Source: an uncultured Lachnospiraceae bacterium | Lineage (GTDB): Bacteria > Bacillota > Clostridia > Lachnospirales > Lachnospiraceae | Length of the DNA stretch: 27,968 nt | NCBI GenBank assembly: GCA_910588755.1 | Contig: CAJUQZ010000042.1 | Coordinates: forward strand, 1-27,968 | Reading direction: 5' to 3' | Shown: piece by piece, positions 1-7,356 of the stretch | How positions within the stretch are numbered: position 1 is the first letter of the stretch | Layout of the letters: the number at the start of each line of letters is the position of its first letter | The notes under the pieces: generated by a model | Told to the model about the DNA's origin: nothing | The model's database searches: none | The model's input: only the letters and a program-made list of their open reading frames with translations | Position numbers and translations under genes: made by a program

Positions 1-100
1 AGGGCGCATAGCGGGCTATGTAACCTGAATTTGGCGCAAATATCACGCAAAGTGGGACGCGCAGCTGGTAGGAATGAATTTTCAAACACGCTCTAGAACT

Positions 101-148
101 TTGCATGGATTTTTACCCGTCACTGGAACGGAGTGTTCGGTAACGAAC
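101..148 (+). repeat. Dispersed intergenic hairpin repeat, copy 1
   Basis: This stretch matches the reverse complement of the sequence at 27890-27927: TTGCATGGATTTTTACC is identical, and ACTGGAACGGAGTG follows after two scattered changes, so about 42 bases match with five differences. The flanks of ACTGGAACGGAGTG can pair (GTCACTG with CGGTAAC, one mismatch and one G-U). A second small hairpin, GTTCG-GTAA-CGAAC, lies at 135-148. It is likely a member of a dispersed intergenic repeat family. The left arm AAAAATCCAT seen in copy 2 is absent here. Confidence 0.6.
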
Positions 149-182
149 TGTTACGTATTATTGGACAATAAAAGAATTATGG

Positions 183-212
183 CTTGATTTCACAATAAAA
201 TCAAGATACAAT
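183..212 (+). promoter_or_regulatory. Promoter of the purine permease with overlapping inverted repeat
   Basis: A -35 box TTGATT (184-189) and a -10 box TACAAT (207-212) are separated by 17 bases, upstream of the permease gene. A perfect 8-bp inverted repeat, CTTGATTT (183-190) and AAATCAAG (198-205), covers the -35 box and spacer and could be a repressor operator. No purine riboswitch core is visible in this leader. The promoter is inferred from consensus only. Confidence 0.55.
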
Positions 213-251
213 AAGGAAGTAGTCCAACAACTAAGGAGGGAGATAGAAAAT

Positions 252-1610
252 ATGATTGAAAAGTTGTTTAAGCTAAAGGAAAACAAAACTGATGTTCGAA
301 CAGAAGTCATTGGCGGCATCACGACGTTTATGACGATGGCGTACATCCTCGCAGTCAATCCGTCGATGCTTTCCGCGGCGGGAATGGACGCGACTGCGGT
401 ATTGATGGCGACCTGTCTGGCGTCGTTTATCGGCACGGCCGCGATGGCGTTGATGGCAAATTATCCGTTTGCGCTCGCGCCCGGCATGGGACTGAACGCG
501 TACTTTGCCTATACCGTGTGCGGCGCCTACGGCTATGACTGGCGTGTGGCGCTGCTGGCCGTATTTGTGGAGGGCATCATTTTTATCATTCTGTCGCTGA
601 CCAATGTCAGGGAGGCGATCTTCAATGCGATTCCGAGTGGGTTGAAAAAGGGTGTCAGCGCGGGTATCGGACTGTTCATCGCATTTGTGGGCCTGCAGGG
701 CGCACACGTGATCGTAAACAGCGACTCGACGCTCACGACATATGTGAGTTTTGCGTCCCAGTTCCACACACTTGGAATCTGTGCGCTGCTGGCGATCATC
801 GGAACACTGCTGATCGCGGTGCTCTATACGCGCAATGTAAAAGGGTCTATTTTAATCGGAATTATCGTGACATGGATTCTTGGCATGATCTGCCAGGCGC
901 TGGGCATATACAAGGTGGATATCGAGGGCGGATTTTATTCGCTGTACCCGACCTTTGCCATCACGGATTTCTCGGCGATCTCAAAGACGTTTGGACAGTG
1001 CTTTGTAGGCGATTTTTCGAATGTGAACATCGGGAACTTTGTTGTCGTGCTCTTTGCATTTCTGTTTGTGGACATGTTTGACACGATCGGCACGCTCGTG
1101 GGTGTGGCGACCAAGGCGGACATGCTTGACAAGGACGAGAAGCTTCCAAACATCAAGCAGGCGCTCCTGGCGGATGCGATTGCAACTTCTGCAGGCGCGG
1201 TGCTTGGCACTTCCACGACGACGACGTTCGTGGAGAGCTCTGCGGGTGTCGGTGCGGGTGCAAGGACGGGTCTGGCATCGATGGTGACGGGATTCCTGTT
1301 TTTGATCGCGATTTTCTTTGCGCCGATCTTTACGGCGATCCCGGGATTTGCAACGGCTCCGGCGTTGATTTTCGTGGGATTTTTGATGGTGTCTTCCATC
1401 ATAAAGGTTGATTTTGACGATCTGTCAGAGGCGATCCCGGCATATCTGTGTATGCTTGCAATGCCGCTCGCATACAGCATTTCAGAGGGCATCGCAATCG
1501 GCGTTATCTCCTATGTGGCAGTGAATGTGTGCTGCGGCAAGGCAAAGAAGGTGACACCGCTGATGTATATACTGGCGGTATTGTTTATCTGCAAGTATAT
1601 CTTCCTGTAA
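252..1610 (+). CDS. NCS2/AzgA-family purine (guanine/hypoxanthine or adenine) permease
   Basis: A 452-residue polytopic membrane protein, the usual length for the AzgA branch of nucleobase transporters (E. coli AdeP/GhxP, Bacillus PbuG/PbuO types), which import purine bases by proton symport. Diagnostic stretches are the N-terminal TEVIGGITTFMTMAYIL (residues 17-33), APGMGLNAYF (76-85) and the conserved DMFDTIGTLVGVATKADM (274-291), with hydrophobic helices throughout and a short hydrophobic C-terminus. The start is supported by AAGGAGGG at 233-240, 11 bases before the ATG. The gene is monocistronic: its own promoter lies upstream and a bidirectional terminator follows at 1715-1743. The exact base transported cannot be told from sequence. 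Family call is firm. Confidence 0.93.
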   Translation: MIEKLFKLKENKTDVRTEVIGGITTFMTMAYILAVNPSMLSAAGMDATAVLMATCLASFIGTAAMALMANYPFALAPGMGLNAYFAYTVCGAYGYDWRVALLAVFVEGIIFIILSLTNVREAIFNAIPSGLKKGVSAGIGLFIAFVGLQGAHVIVNSDSTLTTYVSFASQFHTLGICALLAIIGTLLIAVLYTRNVKGSILIGIIVTWILGMICQALGIYKVDIEGGFYSLYPTFAITDFSAISKTFGQCFVGDFSNVNIGNFVVVLFAFLFVDMFDTIGTLVGVATKADMLDKDEKLPNIKQALLADAIATSAGAVLGTSTTTTFVESSAGVGAGARTGLASMVTGFLFLIAIFFAPIFTAIPGFATAPALIFVGFLMVSSIIKVDFDDLSEAIPAYLCMLAMPLAYSISEGIAIGVISYVAVNVCCGKAKKVTPLMYILAVLFICKYIFL

Positions 1611-1714
1611 AAAGGCCCGCTGTATTTGCCTGTACATCGCATAGGCAAGTAAGGAACTGTCAAAGTAGTCTGTATTTGCAAGACTGTATATTCTTTATAA
1701 TATTGATAAAATGT

Positions 1715-1743
1715 AAAAAGCAGGAAAGTCAATCCTGCTTTTT
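1715..1743. terminator. Bidirectional intrinsic terminator
   Basis: AAAAAGCAGGA (1715-1725) pairs with TCCTGCTTTTT (1733-1743) around a 7-base loop, leaving a T tract on either strand. It lies between the converging permease gene (+) and the secreted-protein gene (-) and can serve both. Confidence 0.85.
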
Positions 1744-1760
1744 ATTTATCCACAGTTTTT

Positions 1761-2822
1761 TTATTGCTGGTTTTGCACATCCTGTAGGCTGTTACTGTCC
1801 TGATTCTCTACATTGGGTAGATGAATGGTATCCTGGTAAATCAGTGCATATACAGTCGAGGGGTAATCTGTTGTGAAAGTCATGGTCGCATCATTTTGAT
1901 CCTCGTCTGTCAATATAGTAATCGTGCCGTTTCCAAGCTGTATCAGCGAGAACTGTCTTCCAGGGTACTGGAACGCCGCTGGGATTGTCATGACATATGT
2001 CATTGGTGTGGCAGTCCTTGTTACCATGCCTCTGGAGTTGGATACAGACATGTTGTAGGCCGCTGCATATGTGGCGTCGCCCATAACGATTGAGAAGGTT
2101 TCCAATGCAGCCGTACCCTGCTGGCGGCACTGGATATGTGCCTGCATACTGGCATCCGGTTTAGGGGATACAAAATCCAGCCTGCTGGGATAGTTGGGGA
2201 TCGGGTAATTCGGGTTACGATAGTTTGTCAGTGCGTCCCGTGGTGAGACATTTTCAATTTTGGGCGACACGGTGCTCTGTACCCAGTCAATCATGTAGTA
2301 ATTAGCGAGACAGTAGCGGTATACACCGTTATATTTCTGCATGAACGCGGCGATGCTGTCAAGGCTGGTATACGGGACATTTCCGATATTATGGCTCGTG
2401 ATATTGGTGCCTGTGATGTCAAATATGCAGTCTTTGGCGGCGCCGGCAAAAGCGGTCGGGCTCTCAATAAAGGTGCCTGCAGACATGGTCACATGGTACA
2501 GACGTGGCATATTGGAGAAGGCCTCTGCACCGATCGAGGTGACGCCACTGTCAATCACCAGTGACTGTATGGACCTGTTGTGCCACGGCCTGTTTCCGAG
2601 ATGATCCCGGTCGTATTCTGGAATCGCGCCGTGACCCTGTATATATAATGTGTTGTTCTGAAGTCTTGCGGTAAGATCAGTTTCTGCACCGTCTGTATAG
2701 TGCCATATCTCTGCGCCGCTTTCCTGGTTCCATGTAGTGTTGCCCGATGCCATGACGCCTGACGGCACTGCAAGTGATGTGAGCAGGGCACATATTATAA
2801 AAATTCCAAGCAGTTTCTTCAT
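1761..2822 (-). CDS. Secreted BspA-like leucine-rich repeat protein
   Basis: A 353-residue protein with an N-terminal signal peptide (MKK, then a hydrophobic core at about residues 4-20, and a likely cleavage after VMA at 23-25). Residues 55-118 read like the Clostridial BspA type: NTLYIQGHGAIPEY followed by a single LRR_5-type unit, SLVIDSGVTSIGAEAFSNM (87-105). The remainder (about 120-353) is not recognised; it is rich in Asn, Thr and Tyr and ends in a polar NQDSNSLQDVQNQQ tail with no LPxTG motif or membrane anchor, so release to the medium or non-covalent wall binding is likely. AAGGAG precedes the ATG. A good promoter sits at 2880-2908. It probably acts at the cell surface in adhesion or host contact, but only the export signal and the LRR unit are visible. 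Confidence 0.75.
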   Translation of the reverse strand: MKKLLGIFIICALLTSLAVPSGVMASGNTTWNQESGAEIWHYTDGAETDLTARLQNNTLYIQGHGAIPEYDRDHLGNRPWHNRSIQSLVIDSGVTSIGAEAFSNMPRLYHVTMSAGTFIESPTAFAGAAKDCIFDITGTNITSHNIGNVPYTSLDSIAAFMQKYNGVYRYCLANYYMIDWVQSTVSPKIENVSPRDALTNYRNPNYPIPNYPSRLDFVSPKPDASMQAHIQCRQQGTAALETFSIVMGDATYAAAYNMSVSNSRGMVTRTATPMTYVMTIPAAFQYPGRQFSLIQLGNGTITILTDEDQNDATMTFTTDYPSTVYALIYQDTIHLPNVENQDSNSLQDVQNQQ

Positions 2823-2879
2823 ATTTTCTAGTCTCCTTTTTATATGTAATATAAAAAATTATAGTAACATTGCAATTCT

Positions 2880-2908
2880 ATTTTACAAGTAAGAAAGCGA
2901 CATGTCAA
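2880..2908 (-). promoter_or_regulatory. Promoter of the BspA-like gene
   Basis: Read on the minus strand, TTGACA (2903-2908) and TAAAAT (2880-2885) are spaced by 17 bases. The -35 box abuts that of the divergent promoter at 2909-2936. Confidence 0.65.
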
Positions 2909-2936
2909 TTGACTGCGGAGCAATTATTGTTATAAT
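2909..2936 (+). promoter_or_regulatory. Divergent promoter toward the MazG-like gene
   Basis: TTGACT (2909-2914) and TATAAT (2931-2936) are spaced by 16 bases. The two divergent -35 boxes together form a perfect palindrome, GTCAATTGAC, at 2904-2913. The leader to the 3102 start would be about 150 bases long. Confidence 0.6.
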
Positions 2937-3101
2937 ATAAGAGAAATCATTACATAATCTGTGTGATTTTGGTAAAACAGTGAAAATCTGGCCGAATTTA
3001 CATGGAAATCAGTTCAGAGGGAATTGGCAATGCGCAGATGGCAGTCACTGCCGCCGGCGCAATTTGTGGAGTGCAGTATCGGTGAATGGAGGATGGTACG
3101 A

Positions 3102-3428
3102 ATGGAAGATTTTACAATAAACGAGATGCTTGCGATGCAGAATAAACTGCAGGAAAAGTACAGGGGAAAATGGGAGCCTATCACCCCGGAGGCAGGAAAG
3201 AACAAGCTGCTGTGGATGGTTGGTGAGGTCGGCGAAGTGATTGACATTGTAAAGAAAAACGGGGATCAAAAAGCATCACAGGATCCAGAGCTTAGAAGAA
3301 GTCTGGTCGAGGAGCTGTCGGATGTTCTGATGTACTATAATGATGTATTATTATGCTATGGAATTACGGCAGAGGAGCTTAAAAATGCGTATACAGAAAA
3401 ATATGAGAGAAATCTGACACGGTGGTAA
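3102..3428 (+). CDS. MazG-like nucleotide pyrophosphohydrolase
   Basis: A 108-residue protein of the all-alpha NTP pyrophosphohydrolase (MazG-like) group, which hydrolyses nucleoside triphosphates to monophosphate plus pyrophosphate with Mg2+. The metal-binding signature is visible as EVGEVID (the ExxE pair) followed by EELSDVLMYYND (the ExxD pair). I chose the ATG at 3102 because TGGAGG lies 9 bases upstream and the family-like sequence begins MEDFTINEMLAMQ. The frame stays open upstream to a TTG at 3024, but those extra 26 residues look unrelated to the family. It is a single-domain protein, much shorter than tandem-domain MazG. Substrate (house-cleaning of abnormal NTPs, or dCTP/dUTP-type) cannot be decided. 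Confidence 0.82.
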   Translation: MEDFTINEMLAMQNKLQEKYRGKWEPITPEAGKNKLLWMVGEVGEVIDIVKKNGDQKASQDPELRRSLVEELSDVLMYYNDVLLCYGITAEELKNAYTEKYERNLTRW

Positions 3429-3538
3429 ATGCGTTGTCGGGATATGTGCAAAAGTGGTAAAAAGGTGAGGCAAATTTAGTACAGTTTATACCATGAAAAA
3501 TGTGAAAAAAACCTGTATACTATAAAGTATCGGTTATA

Positions 3539-3591
3539 GATATCGCCATGTAGCAAATCGGCGCAGACTGCCAGATGGCGGTATCTTTTTT
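3539..3591 (+). terminator. Intrinsic terminator or attenuator ahead of xylB
   Basis: GATATCGCCAT (3539-3549) pairs with ATGGCGGTATC (3575-3585, one G-U), followed by six T residues at 3586-3591. It sits 110 bases after the MazG-like gene and 57 bases before xylB. A weak -10-like TATACT at 3516-3521 with no convincing -35 lies just before it, so it either ends the upstream transcript or attenuates xylB. Confidence 0.7.
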
Positions 3592-3647
3592 CAAAACCAG
3601 CGTGCCCGAGCACATATTGGGCTTAAAAAACGAATGGAGGAATTTTT

Positions 3648-5123
3648 ATGTATTATGTAGGAGTGGATCTTGGAACCTCGGCGGTAAAGCTTCTGTTAAT
3701 GGAAGGAACAGGGAAGATTGCAAACATTGTCTCTAAGGAATACCCGCTGTTTTTCCCCAATCCAGGCTGGAGTGAGCAGAAGCCTGAGGACTGGTGGGAG
3801 GCAGTGAAAGAGGGCTTAAAGGAGCTGACAAAGGACTATGACAAGTCACAGGTGGCAGGTATTAGCTTTGGCGGTCAGATGCATGGGCTTGTGATTCTGG
3901 ATAAGGACGACAATGTGATCCGTCCTGCGATTCTGTGGAATGATGGCAGGACACAGGAGGAGACGGATTATCTCAACAATGAGATCGGAAAGGATAGGCT
4001 GTCCAAATACACAGCAAATATTGCCTTTACGGGTTTTACGGCGCCAAAGATCCTGTGGGTAAAGAACAAGGAGCCGGAAAATTTTGCAAGGATTAGCAAG
4101 ATTATGCTCCCCAAGGATTACATCGCCTACATGCTCACAGGAAGCTTCTGCACGGATGTATCCGATGCGTCAGGCATGCTTTTGTTTGATGTAGAACATA
4201 AGTGCTGGTCTCAGGAGATGATGGAGATATGCGGTGTGAATGCGTCACAGCTGGCAAAGATCTATGAGAGTTACGAGGTGGTTGGCACATTAAAACCCGC
4301 GGTTGCAGCGGAGCTTGGATTGTCTGAAAATGTCAAGGTGGCGGCGGGCGCCGGCGACAATGCGGCGGCGGCAATTGGAACCGGCACGGTTGGAGATGGC
4401 ATGTGCAATATTTCACTTGGCACAAGTGGAACAATCTTTATATCAAGCAAAAACTTTGGTGTTGACAGGAACAACGCGCTCCATTCCTTTGCGCACGCGG
4501 ATGGCAAATATCATCTGATGGGTTGTATGTTAAGCGCGGCTTCCTGCAACAAATGGTGGATGGAGGATATCATGCAGACCACTGCGTTTGCAAAGGAGCA
4601 GGAGGCAATTGCGGATGACATGCTTGGAAACAATCATGTGTATTTCCTGCCCTATCTGATGGGAGAGCGGTCACCGCACAATGACGCCAACGCACGCGGC
4701 ACTTTCATTGGAATGACGATGGACTCGACGCGGGCCGATCTGTACCAGGCAGTGCTTGAGGGAGTGGCGTTTGCAATCCGCGATTCTTTTGAGGTGGCAA
4801 AGAGCCTTGGCATCCAGATCCAGTCGTCCAAGATCTGCGGCGGCGGTGCAAAGAGCCCACTCTGGAAAAAAATCTTTGCCAATGTGCTGGGTATTCGCCT
4901 GGATATTATCGAGAGCGAGGAAGGGCCAGGCTACGGCGGGGCGATTCTTGCAGCAGTTGCATGTGGCGAGTACGCTTCCGTGGAGGAGGCTGCGGCAAAG
5001 CTGGTCAAGGTGGTTGACAGCGTAATGCCCGACAAGGAGCTTGCAGCGCGCTACGAGGAGCGCTACCGCAAGTTTGCGCAGATCTACCCGACCGTGAAGG
5101 AGCTGTTCCCTAAGATTTCCTAG
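3648..5123 (+). CDS. xylB: Xylulokinase (FGGY family)
   Basis: Phosphorylates D-xylulose to xylulose 5-phosphate with ATP, feeding xylose carbon into the pentose phosphate pathway; cytoplasmic. The 491 residues match the normal length. Visible motifs are the phosphate-1 loop DLGTSAVK (7-14), the xylulokinase substrate signature GQMHG (76-80), WNDGR (97-101), the catalytic Asp in GAGDNAA (D237) and the C-terminal ATP-site motif GGGAKSPLWKKIFANVLG. AATGGAGG lies about 8 bases before the ATG. No xylose isomerase, transporter or XylR repressor is present in the window, so the gene stands alone between two terminators. A different FGGY pentulose kinase is possible, but GQMHG favours XylB. Confidence 0.92.
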   Translation: MYYVGVDLGTSAVKLLLMEGTGKIANIVSKEYPLFFPNPGWSEQKPEDWWEAVKEGLKELTKDYDKSQVAGISFGGQMHGLVILDKDDNVIRPAILWNDGRTQEETDYLNNEIGKDRLSKYTANIAFTGFTAPKILWVKNKEPENFARISKIMLPKDYIAYMLTGSFCTDVSDASGMLLFDVEHKCWSQEMMEICGVNASQLAKIYESYEVVGTLKPAVAAELGLSENVKVAAGAGDNAAAAIGTGTVGDGMCNISLGTSGTIFISSKNFGVDRNNALHSFAHADGKYHLMGCMLSAASCNKWWMEDIMQTTAFAKEQEAIADDMLGNNHVYFLPYLMGERSPHNDANARGTFIGMTMDSTRADLYQAVLEGVAFAIRDSFEVAKSLGIQIQSSKICGGGAKSPLWKKIFANVLGIRLDIIESEEGPGYGGAILAAVACGEYASVEEAAAKLVKVVDSVMPDKELAARYEERYRKFAQIYPTVKELFPKIS

Positions 5124-5170
5124 GAAATATTTTTTCAGACACGCTCAGGAGTGTTTATCATTATCAAATG

Positions 5171-5211
5171 GCGGCCAGGTGTATTTCATATATGCCAGGC
5201 TGCTGTTTTTT
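5171..5211 (+). terminator. Intrinsic terminator after xylB
   Basis: GCGGCC (5171-5176) pairs with GGCTGC (5198-5203), and the stem continues inward with GGTGTA against TATGCC around a small loop. A run of T follows at 5205-5211, 48 bases past the xylB stop codon. Confidence 0.65.
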
Positions 5212-5236
5212 GCGGTTTTGCTGAATCTGCGCGCGG

Positions 5237-5264
5237 TTGACTCTCGACTTTTTTGGGATATGAT
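5237..5264 (+). promoter_or_regulatory. Candidate promoter of the three-gene cassette
   Basis: TTGACT (5237-5242) and TATGAT (5259-5264) are separated by 16 bases, about 96 bases before the first gene of the cassette and downstream of the xylB terminator. Consensus-based inference. Confidence 0.45.
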
Positions 5265-5359
5265 GGTATGATTGTATTGGGATAAACAGGTGCAGTTGTT
5301 TTCATAGTTGGTCAGTTTGGTTGCGCGCATAATTATTTTTACAGAAATATGGGGAAGTT

Positions 5360-6349
5360 ATGTTATTAAGAAAACAGAATATCATAGAACTGTCAGAAAA
5401 AAATTTTTCGGTAGAAAATTTAATGAAGCTGTTTGAAGACAATAGAGTTCATTTCCCACAGGAACCGGAGATAAAAAAGCCATATAGCGAAAATCTTGCC
5501 CGTCTGGTCAGAGCTGTTGAGATCGGAATTCCTATGCCGGTGATTCTGGCGTCAGAGCTGCAGAATGGTGATTTTTTAATCCTGGAGACGGGAGATCAGC
5601 TGCAGATTTTATTAAGGTATATACGAGGTGATTTTTCGGTTTATTTAGAAGGGTTGTCAAAACGTGAAATTTTTTTCCGTGAACTGGCGGATCAGAATGC
5701 CAGACTGTCAAGTATGCTGTTAAGGACAGTTTTTACACTTCGTATTATTGATTACCGGACGCCAAAATATTTGCATATGGAGGTTGGACTGTTTCATGAA
5801 AAGTGGAACAGGGAGAGGGAGCAGGCAGTCAGGGATGCTTTATATAGAGGAGCGGAAATAGATGTACTAAGGAGTATTAGTAAAGAGATAGCATATTATA
5901 GGCATAACAGAAGTCTGCTAGAGAATGAGTATACGACATTGTATATGATGCTTTTTTGGGGAGTATATAAGAATGAATTACAGATTACTGCGGATATGTG
6001 CGAACAAGAGCTTCTGGAAGCCGTAATCAATGAATTATATGATATGAGGTATGTCTGGCTGGATTTTTCGGACGTGGTTTCCTTATGTTTCAGATATTTT
6101 TATCAATATGGCAGGAGGGAATTACACCATACGCGATCAAAGGACACAAAATATAATGAAAAAGTGTTTGGTTTGCTGGTTTGCTTTTATGATATGTGTG
6201 GTATGTGCCAGTATACACACAGGGAAACCGACAAAATACTGTGCGAACTATTTGAGAATAAGAGTTTTATAAATAGGATTAGTTCTATGAAAATTACAGT
6301 AAAAGATATTGATGACATGATTTTTTATGGAAAGGATTTTATCAGATGA
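5360..6349 (+). CDS. Protein with degenerate DUF262-like N-terminal domain
   Basis: A 329-residue cytoplasmic protein. Residues about 28-92 follow the pattern of the DUF262/GmrSD-N (ParB/sulfiredoxin-like) fold: a segment ending IGIPMPVIL (55-63, the usual 'sIl.g.PlPpi' strand), then a short loop and FLILETGDQLQILLRYIRGDF (72-92) where active members carry DGQQR. Here that motif reads TGDQLQ (77-82), so the conserved Asp and Arg are gone. The C-terminal 230 residues are helical, aromatic and unassigned; no GmrSD-C or HNH motif (HxxP, H-N-H) is seen. GGGGAAG precedes the ATG. The stop codon overlaps the next gene's start (ATGA), so it is translationally coupled to the ATPase. The role may be a sensor or binding subunit; function unproven. 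DUF262 assignment is moderate. Confidence 0.6.
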   Translation: MLLRKQNIIELSEKNFSVENLMKLFEDNRVHFPQEPEIKKPYSENLARLVRAVEIGIPMPVILASELQNGDFLILETGDQLQILLRYIRGDFSVYLEGLSKREIFFRELADQNARLSSMLLRTVFTLRIIDYRTPKYLHMEVGLFHEKWNREREQAVRDALYRGAEIDVLRSISKEIAYYRHNRSLLENEYTTLYMMLFWGVYKNELQITADMCEQELLEAVINELYDMRYVWLDFSDVVSLCFRYFYQYGRRELHHTRSKDTKYNEKVFGLLVCFYDMCGMCQYTHRETDKILCELFENKSFINRISSMKITVKDIDDMIFYGKDFIR

Positions 6350-7356
6350 TTGAAACGCTTCATATCAAGGGTTTAAAATGCTTTGACAACGCGGATTTTA
6401 CATTTGGGAATCTGACTTTGCTCGCAGGGAAAAATTCGATGGGAAAATCCACTGTGATTCAGGCGATACTGGCAATGCTCCAACAGGGCAGCAATCCCTT
6501 TTTGGGACCATATATCAATATTGGCCGGGTCAGTGAATTAAAAAATAAATATACAGGCAGCAAGAAGATTGAGCTAAGCGTAAATGATACTTTTTTTAAG
6601 ACCATAAAGGACGATCTTTCGCCTGCTGAATGTGAGGGAGACCTCTCTGAAACGCTTCATGTCATCTATCTGACGGCTGACCGGATTGGGGTTCAGGATT
6701 CTTATGAGAGGAACCTGGACAGTTATGACAAAATCGGTACAAAGTGTGAGTATGCATATCAATATCTGGCGGAGCATGAGAGGGATAACTGGCAGAAAAG
6801 TCCATTGATATATGACAGCACATCAAAACTGACGTTTGGTGGACAGGTCGATTACTGGCTTGACAGGATATTGGGTTACAGCGTGAGGGCGGAGGAGATT
6901 GAGCGCACGGAATGGATCAGGGTGTCCTTTGGCAACAGGGATCTGGGCAACGATATCAGACCTAAAAATGTAGGGACAGGCGTCAGTTACATGGCAGAGA
7001 TAATCATTGCGGCATTGTCCTGCCAGTCGGGCGATGTGCTGATGATAGAAAACCCGGAAATTCACCTGCACCCGTCAGGGCAGTCGGAGTTTGTCTTTTT
7101 TCTGTCATTTCTTGCGCAGCAGGGTGTACAGGTTATCATGGAGACACACAGCGATCATATTTATAACGGTGTGCGCAAATGTGTCAAGATGGATTGTATA
7201 TCAAGTACAAAAACGGCGGTTTATTTTTTTGAGGATGATAATGGAGGCAGCATTCCGGTGAAAATCTCTCTGGACGACGAGGGAGGGGCATTGACACAAA
7301 GGGATGGACTGTTTGACCAGACAAAAAAAGATCTGGATGTGATACTGGGGTGGTAA
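6346..7356 (+). CDS. AAA family ATPase, DUF3696/OLD-like
   Basis: A 336-residue SMC/ABC-type ATPase. It starts like the RecF/OLD group (IETLHIKGLKCFDNADFTFGNLTLLAGKNS). It has Walker A GKNSMGKST (28-36), a signature-like NVGTGVSYM (208-216), Walker B VLMIENPEIHLHP (231-243) with the catalytic acidic residue, and a switch His in METHSDH (H268). The short coil insertion and the C-terminal tail LTQRDGLFDQTKKDLDVILGW resemble proteins annotated with DUF3696. No TOPRIM nuclease domain follows, unlike OLD/GajA, so any nuclease must be a partner. The start codon lies inside the preceding stop (ATGA), and the stop TAA is immediately followed by the next ATG, which implies a stoichiometric complex. 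Such ATPases are common in phage-defence modules; that role is inference. Confidence 0.82.
   Translation: MIETLHIKGLKCFDNADFTFGNLTLLAGKNSMGKSTVIQAILAMLQQGSNPFLGPYINIGRVSELKNKYTGSKKIELSVNDTFFKTIKDDLSPAECEGDLSETLHVIYLTADRIGVQDSYERNLDSYDKIGTKCEYAYQYLAEHERDNWQKSPLIYDSTSKLTFGGQVDYWLDRILGYSVRAEEIERTEWIRVSFGNRDLGNDIRPKNVGTGVSYMAEIIIAALSCQSGDVLMIENPEIHLHPSGQSEFVFFLSFLAQQGVQVIMETHSDHIYNGVRKCVKMDCISSTKTAVYFFEDDNGGSIPVKISLDDEGGALTQRDGLFDQTKKDLDVILGW

Noticed and set aside
1..251. Purine riboswitch in the permease leader
   Set aside because: I looked for the conserved purine aptamer core and its flanking loops and saw none; a simple promoter with an inverted repeat explains the region.
273..767. 164-codon minus-strand frame inside the permease gene
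   Set aside because: It lies wholly opposite a clear transporter gene, has an arginine- and histidine-rich composition typical of antisense shadows, and no homology.
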